From: Sporosarcina psychrophila
GTDB lineage: Bacteria > Bacillota > Bacilli > Bacillales_A > Planococcaceae
Length of the DNA: 64,000 bases
Assembly (NCBI RefSeq): GCF_001590685.1
Contig: NZ_CP014616.1
Span: 2,603,001 to 2,667,000, forward strand
Direction of reading: 5' to 3'
Part shown: positions 19,262-30,085 of the stretch, in pieces
How the letters are laid out: each line of letters starts with the position of its first letter
Position numbering within the stretch: position 1 is the first letter of the stretch
Translations under genes and position numbers: made by a program
Notes under the pieces: model-generated
What the model saw: only the letters and a program-made list of their open reading frames with translations
The model's database searches: none
What the model was told of the DNA's origin: nothing

Positions 19262-19287
19262 AACGTGCATAATGTAGTATGCACGTT
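19262..19287 (-). terminator. terminator after recN
   Basis: Arms AACGTGCATA / TATGCACGTT with a six-base loop, followed on the minus strand by TTTTTATTTTTTT; seven bases past the recN stop. Confidence 0.9.
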
Positions 19288-19293
19288 AAGTGA

Positions 19294-20991
19294 TTATCTA
19301 AACGATTTCTTACGTTCTGCGGCCAATTTCAACAACTCTTCCGCATGCTTTAATGTTAATGGCGTAGTTTCAGCTCCAGACAACATCCTGGACAATTCTT
19401 CAGTCCTGTCTGATTCGATGACATCATGAATTTCCGTCATCGTCCTATCACTTATTACATTTTTTTTAATGAGGTAATGGTGATCCGCCATTGCGGCGAC
19501 TTGCGGTAAATGAGAAATACAAAGCACCTGAGAATCTGTTGCAATTATTGCTATTTTTTCCGCAATTGCTTGTGCAACTCTTCCGCTTACACCCGTATCC
19601 ACTTCGTCAAAAATAAGTGAAGTAACTCCTTGATGTTTAGAGAATATTGTCTTTATCGCTAACATTATACGGGAAATTTCACCGCCCGACGCTACTTTTA
19701 CAAGTGGTTTCAACGGTTCCCCAACGTTTGTCGAGATCAAGAAGTTCACATCGTCATATCCATTTGAATCGAAAGTACCTGCTGCTTTTCGAGTAATTTC
19801 CACTTTAAAAGAAGCTTTTCCCATATGAAGTTGCTCCAGTTGTTCCATAATTGCATTTTCTAATTGAATAGACGAATTTTGGCGGATAATTGATAACTCT
19901 TCTGCTTCGATTTCAAGATCTTGGAGAAGTTGCGCAAGTTTTTCCTGCTCGGCAAAAAGACGTTCATCCCTACTTACTAAGTTTTCAAGTTCCTCTGTGA
20001 TTTTATCACGATACAAAAGAATGTCTTCAATCGTTTTGCCATACTTCCTTTTCAAGGAGATGTGGAGTGCTAGGCGCTCTTCAACTACTTCGAGTCTTGC
20101 AGGATCAAATTCCATATCATCAAGTATACTTTTGAGCTCGTGTGCAGTATCTTGTAAGGCATAGAAACTTGTTGCAATCGTTTCAGCATGCAGTTTCAAG
20201 CTCTTATCGACCGACGCGGCATCCTCCATATCACTCATCGCAGAACCGACCCAGTCAAGCGCATGTGTATCTCCACTGATCGACACATATGCGGTATTCA
20301 ATCGCTCAAATAAACGATTGAAGTTTTGAAGCTTTTGTTTTTCTGCTTCGAGTTGGTCCTCTTCACCAATAACGAGTCCAGCTGCATTAATCTCTTTTAG
20401 CTGGAATGAATACAAATCGATACGTTGTGCCACTTGTTGCTCATTATCGTCTGCCTTCTCAAGCTTCCGTTTCAGTTTTCGATAGCTTTCATACAGCTCG
20501 AAATAGTTTTCATAGGCATGCTCTAGTTTTTCACCCGCAAAATGATCGAGTAAATGAATATGACTTCTTTCATGCATTAATTCCTGATTTTCGTGTTGAC
20601 CATGTATGTCAATCAACTGTGAACCAATTTCTCTCAAAATTGCGATCGTCACAAGCTTTCCATTGACACGGCAAACCGTTTTCCCATTTGAATTCAAATC
20701 GCGCCGCAATATAACGACGCCATCCTGTGCATCAATACCAAATTCAGCTAATTGTGCAATAATAGGATGCGATTCTTCTTCAATAGTGAAAAGCCCTTCC
20801 AGTTCGGCTTTTGTTGCTCCATGACGGATAAATTCCTGTGATCCTCTTCCACCCGCAAGTAGTTGGACAGCATCGATAATAATAGATTTTCCCGCGCCTG
20901 TTTCTCCAGTTAATACGGTTAGGCCTTCATCAAATGTTATTTCAAGGTTTTCAATGATTGCAAAGTTTTTTATGGAGATTTCACGTAACAA
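19294..20991 (-). CDS. recN: DNA repair protein RecN
   Basis: SMC-like ATPase acting early in double-strand break repair, 565 residues. Walker A GETGAGKS at residues 29-36, a long central coiled-coil region (about 150-380), ABC signature VASGGEISRIMLAIK near residue 428 and Walker B SLIFDEVDTGVSGRVAQ near residue 455, then the HLPQVAAMADHHYLI region. The start is TTG 20991 following AGAGGTGAAAG. It is in the standard argR-recN-spoIVB order. No LexA box was found directly upstream, and the 15-base gap to argR suggests co-transcription. Confidence 0.97.
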   Translation of the reverse strand: MLREISIKNFAIIENLEITFDEGLTVLTGETGAGKSIIIDAVQLLAGGRGSQEFIRHGATKAELEGLFTIEEESHPIIAQLAEFGIDAQDGVVILRRDLNSNGKTVCRVNGKLVTIAILREIGSQLIDIHGQHENQELMHERSHIHLLDHFAGEKLEHAYENYFELYESYRKLKRKLEKADDNEQQVAQRIDLYSFQLKEINAAGLVIGEEDQLEAEKQKLQNFNRLFERLNTAYVSISGDTHALDWVGSAMSDMEDAASVDKSLKLHAETIATSFYALQDTAHELKSILDDMEFDPARLEVVEERLALHISLKRKYGKTIEDILLYRDKITEELENLVSRDERLFAEQEKLAQLLQDLEIEAEELSIIRQNSSIQLENAIMEQLEQLHMGKASFKVEITRKAAGTFDSNGYDDVNFLISTNVGEPLKPLVKVASGGEISRIMLAIKTIFSKHQGVTSLIFDEVDTGVSGRVAQAIAEKIAIIATDSQVLCISHLPQVAAMADHHYLIKKNVISDRTMTEIHDVIESDRTEELSRMLSGAETTPLTLKHAEELLKLAAERKKSFR

Positions 20992-21006
20992 TTGCTTTCA
21001 CCTCTT

Positions 21007-21456
21007 TCAGAGCATCGCCAACAGTTTTTCTTTCACTACTCCTGTCAGTGATTCATCACGACAAATAATCAAACTCGTATCATCGCCACAAATCGTTCCA
21101 AGAATTTCATCCCATCCGAGATGATCCATTAAAGAACCGACAGCTTGCGCATTGCCAGGAAGCGTTTTCAAAACAATAAAATGACCTGCTGCATCAATAC
21201 TGACAAAGGCATCAGTTAGCATTCGGTGAAGTTTTTGTTCTGTATTGTACTTATGTACGGGTGGCAGACTGTATTTATAGCTACCATCAGACAAAGGGAC
21301 CTTAATAAGATGCATTTCTTTTATATCACGTGAAACGGTCGCTTGTGTCACGTCCACTCCCGCTGCTTTTAGGCTATCTACGAGCTGATCTTGTGTTTCT
21401 ATTTCAAAATTCGAGATAATATCACGAATACGAATTTGCCTATGCCCTTTATTCAT
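21007..21456 (-). CDS. argR: arginine repressor ArgR/AhrC
   Basis: Arginine-responsive hexameric regulator that represses arginine synthesis and activates catabolism, 149 residues. The winged helix (residues 1-70) contains [20 protein letters not shown] and [14 protein letters not shown]; the C-terminal arginine-binding and oligomerisation domain contains [15 protein letters not shown] and [14 protein letters not shown]. The frame extends 16 codons upstream, but GGGAGTGA before ATG 21456 and the family length fix the start. It precedes recN, as in B. subtilis (ahrC). Confidence 0.95.
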   Translation of the reverse strand: MNKGHRQIRIRDIISNFEIETQDQLVDSLKAAGVDVTQATVSRDIKEMHLIKVPLSDGSYKYSLPPVHKYNTEQKLHRMLTDAFVSIDAAGHFIVLKTLPGNAQAVGSLMDHLGWDEILGTICGDDTSLIICRDESLTGVVKEKLLAML

Positions 21457-21524
21457 ACTAATCACTCCCATACCATAATAATATCTTACTTCATACTGTA
21501 CCACCCATTATTTCATCCAACAAG

Positions 21525-21552
21525 AATAGCACGCAAATTAATGCGTGCTATT
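21525..21552 (-). terminator. hairpin at the tlyA stop
   Basis: Arms AATAGCACGCA / TGCGTGCTATT with a six-base loop, overlapping the TAG stop of tlyA. The following T content is modest, so it may be a weak terminator or a partial readthrough point into argR. Confidence 0.6.
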
Positions 21553-22369
21553 GCAGTTCCTTGTACGCTTCTTCGACAAGATTGTCGAATGAAACATCGT
21601 CAAATGATGTCAAAGCATGATCTTCCGAAGTCAGGTGGAATAGAAACTCAATATTCCCTTCCCCGCCAGTGACAGGAGAATATGAAATTCCGCGAAGACT
21701 GAAACCTTCTTGTATAGATGCATCAGCGATTTTTCTTAAAACTTCAAGATGAATGGATTTTTCCCGGACAACACCTTTTTTCCCTACTTTTCCTTTTCCA
21801 GCCTCAAATTGAGGCTTTACAAGGACCATGACGTCGCCACCGTCTGCAAGAATGCGTTTTAAAGCAGGTAGGATAAGCGTCAATGAGATGAAGGATACGT
21901 CTATTGTTGCAAATTGAGGTATGCCCTCGGTGAAAAGTTCTGGTGTAGCGTGTCTAAAGTTTGTTCTTTCCATTACAGTTACGCGCGGATCCTGACGTAT
22001 TTTCCATGCCAGCTGATTGTACCCAACATCAAGCGCGTAGCAATGTGACGCACCATTTTGAAGGGCACAATCTGTGAAACCGCCCGTTGACGACCCGATA
22101 TCCAGCACAATTTTGCCGTTAACGTCAGCATCAAACTGCTCAAGCGCTTTTTCGAGCTTCAGGCCACCCCGACTGACATACTTCAGTTTCGAACCTTTGA
22201 CTACAAGAGGTGCATCCGCAAAAATTTTTTCGCCTGGTTTATCGAGCCTTGTTTCAGCGGTAAAGATGATGCCCGCCATAATGGAGCGCTTTGCTTGTTC
22301 CCTTGTTTCAAAGAGACCACGCGCGACCAGGAGGACATCTACCCGCTCTTTCGGTATACGATTTGTCAT
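21548..22369 (-). CDS. yqxC: TlyA-family rRNA 2'-O-methyltransferase
   Basis: Predicted rRNA cytidine 2'-O-methyltransferase (273 residues). An N-terminal S4 RNA-binding domain (residues 5-65, [20 protein letters not shown]) is followed by an FtsJ-like Rossmann methyltransferase with the SAM motif [13 protein letters not shown] near residue 85 and [20 protein letters not shown] near residue 180. It overlaps the end of dxs by four bases, which implies translational coupling. Start ATG 22369. The usual annotation is TlyA or hemolysin A; the enzymatic role is the well-supported one. Confidence 0.92.
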   Translation of the reverse strand: MTNRIPKERVDVLLVARGLFETREQAKRSIMAGIIFTAETRLDKPGEKIFADAPLVVKGSKLKYVSRGGLKLEKALEQFDADVNGKIVLDIGSSTGGFTDCALQNGASHCYALDVGYNQLAWKIRQDPRVTVMERTNFRHATPELFTEGIPQFATIDVSFISLTLILPALKRILADGGDVMVLVKPQFEAGKGKVGKKGVVREKSIHLEVLRKIADASIQEGFSLRGISYSPVTGGEGNIEFLFHLTSEDHALTSFDDVSFDNLVEEAYKELQ

Positions 22370-24270
22370 ACTTGTTCCCTTTCCACTGCTTGCATTTTAA
22401 TAAATGATTCCATATTCTCAACTAGATGACCTGCAGTCATACCGATTTCTGCAAGTAGTTCGTCAACATTCCCATGTTCAATGAACTGATCTGGAATGCC
22501 CATCCGTCTAATTGGGGCAACGTTCTGAAGTGTATCATGTGCATATTCAAGTACAGCACTGCCGAAACCGCCAGCAAGAACCGCCTCTTCAACTGTTATA
22601 ATCGGCATTCCTGTTGCGAAAATTGTATCTAACATTGCCGTATCAAGTGGCTTGATGAATCTTGCATTTATGACTTTTACATGAATCCCTTTAGCAAATA
22701 ATATGTTGGCGGCTTCCAATGCCATCGGAATTGTTGTTCCAAATGTCAAGATGACGCCATCATGGCCTTCACGTAGTACTTCCCATGAGCCAATCGGGAT
22801 TGGACGTAATGTTTCATCCATAGTTACCCCGAGTCCATTTCCTCTTGGATAACGCATTACTATAGGTCCTTCATCATAATCAATAGCCGTTTTCACCATA
22901 TGCTGACCTTCGTTTTCATCTTTCGGCATCATAATAACCAGATTTGGCATGTGCCTTAAGAATGCAATATCGAAGACGCCCTGATGCGTTTCACCATCTG
23001 CGCCAACCAGCCCAGCACGGTCAATACCGATAAAGACGTTTAGGTTTTGTCTAGAGATATCATGAAGCATCTGATCGTAAGCTCGTTGCATAAATGTCGA
23101 ATAAATTGCTAAGAACGGTTTCATCCCTTGCGTCGCAAGACCTGCTGCCATCGTCGTTGCATGCTGTTCAGCAATACCGACATCAAAGAATCGATCCGGG
23201 AATTCCGCTGCAAATGATTCTAATTTCGAACCGACAGGCATTGCCGGCGTTATTGCGACGATACGTCTATCAACTCGAGCAAGCTTTTGAACCGTACCTG
23301 CAACAAGTCCACTCCATGAAGGTGCCACTGAAGAAGATTTGACGAAATCACCTGTCTCGATTTTATAAGGTCCTGTGCCATGCCATGTACCGATTTTATC
23401 GTCTTCGGCCGGGCTATATCCCTTGCCTTTTTTCGTAATAACATGAAGCAAGACAGGTCCATCCATTTTCTTGGCGTATTGAATATTGCGTTCAAGATCA
23501 TTGAAATCATGCCCGTCGATTGGTCCAAGGTATGTGAAGCCAAGTTCTTCGAAAAAGACACCCGAAACGAGAAGATATTTCAAACTATCTTTCACACGCT
23601 CCGCAGCAGCAGCAAGTTTACCGCCAACCGCCGGAATTTTTTTCAATATATATTCAAGTTCATCTTTTGCACTATTATATTTACCGGCAGTTCTTAACTT
23701 TCCAAGGACTGCATGAAGCGCACCGACATTTGGAGCAATTGACATCTCATTGTCATTCAAAATGACAATCATGTTGGTTTTTGCATGACCGATATGATTA
23801 AGTGCTTCAAGTGCCATACCACCTGTTAGCGCACCGTCTCCGATGACCGGTATTACATAGTTCGAATCTCCCTTGACATCTCGTGCAGCCGCCATTCCCA
23901 TAGCCGCAGAAAGAGAGGTAGAACTGTGACCTGTTTCCCAGACGTCATGATCGCTTTCAATCATTTTGGGGAATCCGCATAAGCCTTTGAATTGCCTAAG
24001 CGTATCGAAATCACCAGCACGACCTGTTAAAATTTTATGGACATATGCCTGGTGGCCGACATCCCAAATGATTTTATCATCAGGACTATCAAAATGACGA
24101 TGCAAAGCAATTGTCAATTCAACTACTCCAAGATTAGGCCCTATATGACCACCAGTAACTGATAACTTTCCAATAAGAAATTTCCGAATTTCTTCTGCTA
24201 ATTCCACCATCTGATCCCTATTGAGTTTTTTAATAAAAGATGGATTAGTAATTTCTGTGAGTTCCATCAT
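22366..24270 (-). CDS. dxs: 1-deoxy-D-xylulose-5-phosphate synthase
   Basis: Thiamine-diphosphate enzyme at the head of the MEP isoprenoid pathway, condensing pyruvate and glyceraldehyde 3-phosphate, 634 residues. It has [32 protein letters not shown], the ThDP motif [20 protein letters not shown] near residue 150, and the C-terminal transketolase domains ([25 protein letters not shown]). The start is ATG 24270 (or the adjacent ATG) after AAGGTG; a GTG two codons earlier lies inside that ribosome site. It neighbours ispA, giving a short isoprenoid unit. Confidence 0.97.
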   Translation of the reverse strand: MMELTEITNPSFIKKLNRDQMVELAEEIRKFLIGKLSVTGGHIGPNLGVVELTIALHRHFDSPDDKIIWDVGHQAYVHKILTGRAGDFDTLRQFKGLCGFPKMIESDHDVWETGHSSTSLSAAMGMAAARDVKGDSNYVIPVIGDGALTGGMALEALNHIGHAKTNMIVILNDNEMSIAPNVGALHAVLGKLRTAGKYNSAKDELEYILKKIPAVGGKLAAAAERVKDSLKYLLVSGVFFEELGFTYLGPIDGHDFNDLERNIQYAKKMDGPVLLHVITKKGKGYSPAEDDKIGTWHGTGPYKIETGDFVKSSSVAPSWSGLVAGTVQKLARVDRRIVAITPAMPVGSKLESFAAEFPDRFFDVGIAEQHATTMAAGLATQGMKPFLAIYSTFMQRAYDQMLHDISRQNLNVFIGIDRAGLVGADGETHQGVFDIAFLRHMPNLVIMMPKDENEGQHMVKTAIDYDEGPIVMRYPRGNGLGVTMDETLRPIPIGSWEVLREGHDGVILTFGTTIPMALEAANILFAKGIHVKVINARFIKPLDTAMLDTIFATGMPIITVEEAVLAGGFGSAVLEYAHDTLQNVAPIRRMGIPDQFIEHGNVDELLAEIGMTAGHLVENMESFIKMQAVEREQV

Positions 24271-24363
24271 TATCACACACCTTCACATATTAATTGCCAC
24301 GGATAATTCTGAACTGCATACATTATATCAATAAGGACGATCAGCACAACAATTTAGTTCGCT

Positions 24364-25248
24364 TTACGACTCTCGTTCGACGATATAATCCGCGAATAAC
24401 CCTAGAAGCGGATGCTCCGCTTCCAAAAAAGCAAGAGATTCTCTTGCGGATTGGTGATGTTCTGCCAGACGTGCCATTGCACCCTCTAGACCAAGCAGTG
24501 ATGGGTACGTGGACTTCTCACTTAACGCATCGCTTCCTGCAGTCTTTCCAAGTTCTTCAGTCGTAGACGTAATATCTAAAATATCGTCCTGTATTTGAAA
24601 TGCGAGTCCAATATGGTAAGCAAAGTCTTTCAACTTTGCAGACTTTTCTTCATCTAAAGCGGCTAATATGGCACCAGCACCAATACAAAATGACAATAAA
24701 GCCCCTGTTTTATTTACATGTATTGTTTCAAGCTCCGATAAAGACACGCTTTTTGTCTCGCCTTCAATATCAAGCATTTGTCCGCCGACCATTCCTGTCG
24801 CTCCAGAAGCGTCCGATAGTAAACGGATGATTCGAATAGTGTCTTGTGCGGATGTATCTGATAAGTGAGTTAAACTTCCAAATGCCAGCGTCTGTAGAGC
24901 ATCTCCTGCAAGTACAGCAACCCCTTCCCCATACACGATATGGTTCGTCGGTTTACCGCGCCTAAAATTATCATCATCCATACATGGCAAATCATCGTGA
25001 ATGAGGGAATACGTGTGCAGCAATTCAGCAGCACAAGCTACCGTCAAAGCATCTTTAGATTCCACGCCAAGATCTTCGAGCGTGGCTAGAACGAGGAGAG
25101 GTCGGATCCTTTTTCCACCGGCATTGATTGAATAGGCCATCGAGGATTTCAATGTTTCAGATACATTCGTAGCCGCAAGCAAGCTATTCAATTTGGCATC
25201 GATAATAGGTAATTTTTTTGTGATAAATTGTTGTAATTCATTATGCAT
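24364..25248 (-). CDS. ispA: farnesyl diphosphate synthase
   Basis: Short-chain polyprenyl synthase making farnesyl diphosphate, 294 residues. First aspartate-rich motif HDDLPCMDDDNFRRGKPTNH near residue 85, GKRIRPLLVLA near residue 45, and the second motif FQIQDDILDITSTTEELGKT near residue 225. The start ATG 25248 overlaps the xseB stop by eight bases; the much longer upstream frame is the shadow of xseB. Length fits the family. Confidence 0.95.
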   Translation of the reverse strand: MHNELQQFITKKLPIIDAKLNSLLAATNVSETLKSSMAYSINAGGKRIRPLLVLATLEDLGVESKDALTVACAAELLHTYSLIHDDLPCMDDDNFRRGKPTNHIVYGEGVAVLAGDALQTLAFGSLTHLSDTSAQDTIRIIRLLSDASGATGMVGGQMLDIEGETKSVSLSELETIHVNKTGALLSFCIGAGAILAALDEEKSAKLKDFAYHIGLAFQIQDDILDITSTTEELGKTAGSDALSEKSTYPSLLGLEGAMARLAEHHQSARESLAFLEAEHPLLGLFADYIVERES

Positions 25249-25483
25249 TCGACTCAGAACCTTTCGCAGGATCGAATTCTGCCTTATTGCCATCTTTGTC
25301 GATAATGGAAATGAGTTGTTTTTCAGCATCCTGTAATTTCCCGTGGCAATAAGCGGATAGTTCCATCCCTTTTTTGTAAAGTGTAATTGCATCCTCAAGT
25401 GGTACGTCCCCTGTTTCAAGCTTTTGGACAACTTCCTCTAAGTTAAGCATCGCTTCTTCAAAGCGGATTGGCTCTTTTCCCAA
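25241..25483 (-). CDS. xseB: exodeoxyribonuclease VII small subunit
   Basis: Small helical subunit of ExoVII, which degrades single-stranded DNA, 80 residues with the signature FEEAMLNLEEVVQKLETGDV followed by PLEDAITLYKKGMEL. TTG start at 25483 directly after the xseA stop, with AGGGGAGG inside the end of xseA, so the two subunits are coupled. The acidic C-terminal tail (DKDGNKAEFDPAKGSESNA) is a little longer than usual. Confidence 0.94.
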   Translation of the reverse strand: MGKEPIRFEEAMLNLEEVVQKLETGDVPLEDAITLYKKGMELSAYCHGKLQDAEKQLISIIDKDGNKAEFDPAKGSESNA

Positions 25484-26839
25484 TTAAATTTCCTCCCCTT
25501 CATGCAATGTAATCTTTTGGACCATCGCTTCTACGGTTCCATCTTGCAAGCGTATTTGAATGTTTCCACCAACCTCAAGCGATTTGGTAGAATTAGCAAC
25601 TTCGTTGTTCTGATAAACAATCGAATAGCCGCGCTCCATAATAGTAAGTGGGTTAAGTGCCTTTAGCATACGAACAGATGCATGGAAACGATCACTTTGT
25701 ATGCGAACGTCTTGATGAACTCCCCTAGTCAAACGTTCCGTGAGTGCCACTGTATTCCTGTGACCTTCTTTGATTCGCTGTTCAGGTGAGAAAGTGGACA
25801 GCATACTATTTAACCTTTGGTATTGGGATAGCCGGTGGCCTGTAATATCTTGTCCGCTTCGTAAGAGTCTGCCCTCAAGTCCAATCAATCTATCAGTGAA
25901 CGGACGATAAAGACGCTCGGGAAATTGAAGTGGATAGGATGTTTGTAAGCTTATAAGATGTTTGCGTTCATTTTTTATCTGATTGGAAAGTGAATTATAA
26001 ATAGCACGTTTCCGGTCCAATAGCCTTTCAAACAACTCGTCACGTGCAGGAACGGCCATTTCAGCTGCAGCTGTCGGAGTAGGTGCCCTTCTGTCCGAGA
26101 CAAAATCGGCAATTGTCGTGTCGGTTTCATGCCCGACAGCGCTGATAACCGGAAGTCGGCAAGAAAAGATTGCTCGTGCTACCGACTCTTCATTGAACGC
26201 CCACAGGTCTTCTATAGAACCCCCGCCGCGTCCAACGATGAGAACATCGATGGAACCATATGTATCTGCCTGTTCAATTGATTTGACAATGGAAGGTGCG
26301 GCTTGCGGTCCCTGAACAATCGCAGGAAACAAAATGATTTCTGCAAGTGGATAACGTCTTTCAATTGTTGAACAGATATCTTGAATTGCGGCACCTGATT
26401 GCGCCGTAACTACACCGATTTTAGTTGGAAACAAAGGTAGCGGTCTTTTCCAACGCGCATCGAACAATCCTTCTTTCCCCAGACTCTCTTTCAATTGTTC
26501 AAACGCGAGATAAAGCGCACCGATACCATCAGGTTGCATTGATTGGACATATAATTGATAGTTTCCGCTCGTTTCAAAAACTGTTACATCGCCTGTAATC
26601 AGTACGTTCATGCCATTTTCAGGCTTGAATTTAAGACTTGATGCGCTAGAACGGAACATCGCTGACTGGATCCTACTTTTTTCATCTTTCAAGGTGAAGT
26701 ATATATGTCCGCTCGGATGACTTTTAACGTTCGACAGTTCCCCTTTAACAAATACATTACGTAAATGGGGATCTGCATCGAACTTCCGTTTAATGTATTT
26801 CGTTAATGCTTGTACAGACAAGTGTGGGTGTCCGGCCAA
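25484..26839 (-). CDS. xseA: exodeoxyribonuclease VII large subunit
   Basis: Catalytic subunit of ExoVII, 451 residues. N-terminal OB fold (about 5-105: LSVQALTKYIKRKFDADPHL, GHIYFTLKD), the catalytic core (about 130-330) with TAQSGAAIQDI, VLIVGRGGGSIEDLWAFN and SAVGHETDTTIADFVSDRRAPTPTAAAE (given here in parts), and a C-terminal helical and SH3-like end with ALNPLTIMERGYSIVY. No oddity. Confidence 0.95.
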   Translation of the reverse strand: MAGHPHLSVQALTKYIKRKFDADPHLRNVFVKGELSNVKSHPSGHIYFTLKDEKSRIQSAMFRSSASSLKFKPENGMNVLITGDVTVFETSGNYQLYVQSMQPDGIGALYLAFEQLKESLGKEGLFDARWKRPLPLFPTKIGVVTAQSGAAIQDICSTIERRYPLAEIILFPAIVQGPQAAPSIVKSIEQADTYGSIDVLIVGRGGGSIEDLWAFNEESVARAIFSCRLPVISAVGHETDTTIADFVSDRRAPTPTAAAEMAVPARDELFERLLDRKRAIYNSLSNQIKNERKHLISLQTSYPLQFPERLYRPFTDRLIGLEGRLLRSGQDITGHRLSQYQRLNSMLSTFSPEQRIKEGHRNTVALTERLTRGVHQDVRIQSDRFHASVRMLKALNPLTIMERGYSIVYQNNEVANSTKSLEVGGNIQIRLQDGTVEAMVQKITLHEGEEI

Positions 26840-26870
26840 CAGTCCCGCCTCCCGTTTCTTGACGTATAGA

Positions 26871-26900
26871 AACGCTGTCTTTTCAATGAAAAACAGCGTC
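26871..26900 (-). terminator. hairpin after folD
   Basis: Arms ACGCTGT / ACAGCGT with a 14-base loop just past the folD stop. Only a short T-rich stretch follows, so it is probably a weak terminator between folD and xseA. Confidence 0.45.
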
Positions 26901-26911
26901 CGTCCGGTTTT

Positions 26912-27787
26912 TTATAGTTGTTGTGAACATCTTCCCTCTGCAGAAGCCTGTTCTGCACTATGAAGTGTGTTTTTCAGTAACATCGTAATTGTCATCGGAC
27001 CTACCCCACCTGGAACCGGTGTAATAGCTGAAGCTTTCGTTTTTGCCGATTCGAAATCGACGTCTCCGCATAATTTACCATTTTCATCGCGGTTCATACC
27101 AACATCTATAACGACAGCGCCTTCTTTAATGTGCTCATCTGTGATGAACTTTGTCTTGCCTATTGCGACAATGAGAATATCAGCCTGTTTCGTAAATGAA
27201 GCTAAATCCTTGGTTTTAGAATGACAGTATGTGACTGTCGCATCGCGCTGTAAAAGCAATTGACCCATCGGTTTTCCGACAATGTTACTGCGTCCAACGA
27301 TAACAGCATGCTTACCGCTGATTTCAGTATCTGTTCGTTCGAGGAGTTTGATGATACCGTATGGCGTGCATGATAGAAATGCTTTTTGACCAATAATCAT
27401 TTTCCCAACATTTTCAGGATGGAATCCATCTACATCTTTTGTCGGGTCAATTGCACTGATGACTAGGTTTTCGTCAATATGGTCGGGTAACGGAAGCTGA
27501 ACCAGAATACCATGAATTGAATCATCATTATTCAGCCGTGTGACATGATCGAGTAACTCCTTTTCGGATACTGTGACTGGAAGTTCAATCAGTTCCGATT
27601 TCATGCCCACTTCCGAACTTGATTTCTGCTTGTTCCTAACATATGTACGGGAAGCCTGATTCTCACCAACCAGAACGACCGCAAGCCCCGGCTGACAACC
27701 GTGCTCTTTCAAAGCAGTTACTCTTTCCTTGATTTCGTCTCTGATCTCTTGCCCGATTACTTTTCCATCAATCAGTTTTCCAGTCAT
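26912..27787 (-). CDS. folD: bifunctional methylenetetrahydrofolate dehydrogenase/cyclohydrolase
   Basis: Interconverts methylene-, methenyl- and 10-formyl-tetrahydrofolate, 291 residues. Catalytic-lysine region [49 protein letters not shown] fold [19 protein letters not shown] and the C-terminal [16 protein letters not shown] are all present. GGAGG is seven bases before ATG 27787; an adjacent upstream ATG is too close. The C-terminal tail ([13 protein letters not shown]) is poorly conserved. Confidence 0.96.
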   Translation of the reverse strand: MTGKLIDGKVIGQEIRDEIKERVTALKEHGCQPGLAVVLVGENQASRTYVRNKQKSSSEVGMKSELIELPVTVSEKELLDHVTRLNNDDSIHGILVQLPLPDHIDENLVISAIDPTKDVDGFHPENVGKMIIGQKAFLSCTPYGIIKLLERTDTEISGKHAVIVGRSNIVGKPMGQLLLQRDATVTYCHSKTKDLASFTKQADILIVAIGKTKFITDEHIKEGAVVIDVGMNRDENGKLCGDVDFESAKTKASAITPVPGGVGPMTITMLLKNTLHSAEQASAEGRCSQQL

Positions 27788-27811
27788 CATGATACCTCCA
27801 AATGGTTTCAA

Positions 27812-28192
27812 TTATTTTTCTTCAAACTTGGATAGTACACCGTTCACAAAACGGCCTGATTTTTCATCGCCGAATATTTTACATAGCTCGATTGCCTCAT
27901 TCAAGACCACTCTATGTGGTACTTCCTCATTGAACAGCAATTCATAAACTGCGATTCTCAAAACAGTCCGCTCAATTTTCGGAAGTCGGTCCAATGACCA
28001 GTGTTCCAGTTTTCCTGTGAGGACCTCATCTATTGCTTCTTTATTTTGCACAGTTCCCCGTACAAGCTGTTCATAAAAACGATTTGCTGGTTCTTCAACA
28101 ATGTAGTTAATTGCTTCATCTACACTCAATTCTGTATTATCAAGTTGAAAAAGGGTTTGTACTGCTTTTTCACGTGCTTCTCTTCGTTTCAT
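27812..28192 (-). CDS. nusB: transcription antitermination factor NusB
   Basis: All-helical RNA-binding factor of rRNA antitermination complexes, 126 residues. Typical ends: KRREAREKAVQTLFQLD at the N-terminus; LPKIERTVLRIAVYELLF and PHRVVLNEAIELCKIFGDEK followed by GRFVNGVLSKF at the C-terminus. GGAGGAG precedes ATG 28192; eight upstream codons lie over the ribosome site. It sits between yqhY and folD as in B. subtilis. Confidence 0.96.
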   Translation of the reverse strand: MKRREAREKAVQTLFQLDNTELSVDEAINYIVEEPANRFYEQLVRGTVQNKEAIDEVLTGKLEHWSLDRLPKIERTVLRIAVYELLFNEEVPHRVVLNEAIELCKIFGDEKSGRFVNGVLSKFEEK

Positions 28193-28272
28193 CTTCTTAT
28201 TCTCCTCCACTACCATATCTCTAGGGCATTATCATAGCATAAACAGGTTGCCGGATACAGTAAGACAAGTTG

Positions 28273-28302
28273 AAAAGCATCATCCGGCTGGACGATGCTT
28301 TT
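28273..28302 (-). terminator. terminator after yqhY
   Basis: AAAAGCATC / GATGCTTTT arms around an 11-base loop just past the yqhY stop, in an otherwise short gap before nusB. Confidence 0.7.
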
Positions 28303-28306
28303 CAGA

Positions 28307-28708
28307 TCATTCCGTTTCCGCTCCAGCCTCAAACTGGATCCCTGTAATATGGACATTGACTTCTTTCGTTTCAAGGGAAGTCATGTGGAAAATTGCATGA
28401 CGAATTTGCTTTTGGATATCCACGGCAATGGCAGGTACAGAATAGCCGTATTCGACAACGCAATATACGTCAATCGTCAGACCCTCTTCAGACCATTCCG
28501 TTTTGACCCCTTTCCCATGGTTCACTTTACCGAACTTTTCCGCAACTCCAGTGGCAAAGTTTCCTCTTGTATTCGCGACGCCTTTTACTTCCGTCGTCGC
28601 AATTCCGATAATCACTTCAAGAACTTCGGGAGCAAGCTGGACACGTCCGAGCTCACCATCCCCCGCCGGAGCCATCCCGACGAATGTTGGAATTGTTTTA
28701 TCAGTCAT
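28307..28708 (-). CDS. yqhY: Asp23/Gls24-family protein YqhY
   Basis: 133-residue Asp23/Gls24 (DUF322) protein: LGRVQLAPEVLEVIIGIATT, EVKGVANTRGNFATGVAEKFG, then YCVVEYGYSVPAIAVDIQKQ. In B. subtilis the gene follows accBC and its product has been linked to control of acetyl-CoA carboxylase. Here it is 17 bases downstream of accC, so co-transcription with accBC is likely. Cytoplasmic, no membrane segment. Confidence 0.9.
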   Translation of the reverse strand: MTDKTIPTFVGMAPAGDGELGRVQLAPEVLEVIIGIATTEVKGVANTRGNFATGVAEKFGKVNHGKGVKTEWSEEGLTIDVYCVVEYGYSVPAIAVDIQKQIRHAIFHMTSLETKEVNVHITGIQFEAGAETE

Positions 28709-28725
28709 TCCAAGTCCCCTCCCTT

Positions 28726-30072
28726 TCAGTTCATAATCGTGTATCTTTCAAGAAATTTCGTATCGAAATCTCCTGATTTGAAGACTTCATTATCCATAAG
28801 CTTCAAGTGGAACGGGATAGTTGTTTCGACACCCTCAATGATAAATTCATCAAGTGCACGTTTCATCCTAGCTACCGCTTCTTCCCTTGTATCTGCATGA
28901 ACAATTAGTTTCGCAACCATCGAATCGTAAAACGGCGGGATTGAATAGCCAGTATACATGGCAGAATCTACCCGAACACCAAAGCCGCCTGGAGGCATGT
29001 ACATAGTTACTTTCCCCGGTGAAGGCATAAAGTTTTTCGACGGATTTTCTGCGTTGATGCGGCATTCGATTGACCAACCATTGATTTTAATATCTTCTTG
29101 GCGATAGGCAAGTTTTTCACCTGACGCAATTTTCAGTTGCTGTTGAACCAAATCAATTCCTGTAATCATCTCTGTAATCGTGTGTTCTACTTGGATTCGC
29201 GTATTCATTTCCATGAAGTAGAATTTTTGATTGATATGATCGAAAATGAATTCAACTGTTCCAGCACCCTCGTAATTGACAGCTTCTGCCGCTTTGACCG
29301 CCGCGTCACCTACTGCTAATCTCAGTTCAGGTGTCAGAGCTGGTGATGGCCCTTCTTCAACAAGCTTTTGCATTCTGCGCTGAATCGAACAATCACGTTC
29401 TCCTAAATGAATTGTATTACCATATTTATCAGCAAGTATTTGAACTTCGATATGGCGGAACACTTCAATAAACTTCTCAATGTAGACTCCAGGATTGCCG
29501 AAAGCAGCAGCAGCCTCTTTTTGAGTGATTTTGATTCCATTGATTAATTCTTCAGCGTCCCTTGCAACACGAATTCCTTTACCGCCGCCGCCTGCTGTAG
29601 CTTTGATGATAACTGGAAAACCGATTTCTTCAGCGATTCGGAGACCATCTTGTTCATCAGCAACGATTCCAGTAGAACCTGGAACAATTGGCACACCTGC
29701 TTCTCGCATTGTTTCACGTGCTACGTCTTTCGTACCCATCCGTGAAATATTGTCCGAAGTAGGTCCAATAAATTCAATGTTAACCTCTTCACATAGTTCG
29801 GCGAAACTCGCATTTTCCGCCAGGAAACCATATCCCGGATGAATTCCATCGCAACCAGTTAGTTTTGCAACACTGATGATATTTGAAAAATTTAGGTAGC
29901 TGTCTTTAGATAATTTTGGACCGACGCAATAAGCTTCATCTGCTAATTCGACATGAAGAGCTTCCTGATCAGCTTCTGAATAAACCGCGACTGTTTTCAT
30001 ACCAAGTTCTTTACAAGCCCTGATAATACGTACGGCAATTTCACCGCGATTAGCTATTAAAACCTTCTTCAT
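28726..30072 (-). CDS. accC: acetyl-CoA carboxylase biotin carboxylase
   Basis: Carboxylates the biotin on AccB using bicarbonate and ATP, 448 residues. N-terminal [22 protein letters not shown]-grasp glycine loop [16 protein letters not shown] near residue 155, catalytic [20 protein letters not shown] near residue 287, and the C-terminal [20 protein letters not shown]. Located 13 bases after accB. Confidence 0.97.
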   Translation of the reverse strand: MKKVLIANRGEIAVRIIRACKELGMKTVAVYSEADQEALHVELADEAYCVGPKLSKDSYLNFSNIISVAKLTGCDGIHPGYGFLAENASFAELCEEVNIEFIGPTSDNISRMGTKDVARETMREAGVPIVPGSTGIVADEQDGLRIAEEIGFPVIIKATAGGGGKGIRVARDAEELINGIKITQKEAAAAFGNPGVYIEKFIEVFRHIEVQILADKYGNTIHLGERDCSIQRRMQKLVEEGPSPALTPELRLAVGDAAVKAAEAVNYEGAGTVEFIFDHINQKFYFMEMNTRIQVEHTITEMITGIDLVQQQLKIASGEKLAYRQEDIKINGWSIECRINAENPSKNFMPSPGKVTMYMPPGGFGVRVDSAMYTGYSIPPFYDSMVAKLIVHADTREEAVARMKRALDEFIIEGVETTIPFHLKLMDNEVFKSGDFDTKFLERYTIMN

Positions 30073-30085
30073 TTTTCATTCCTCC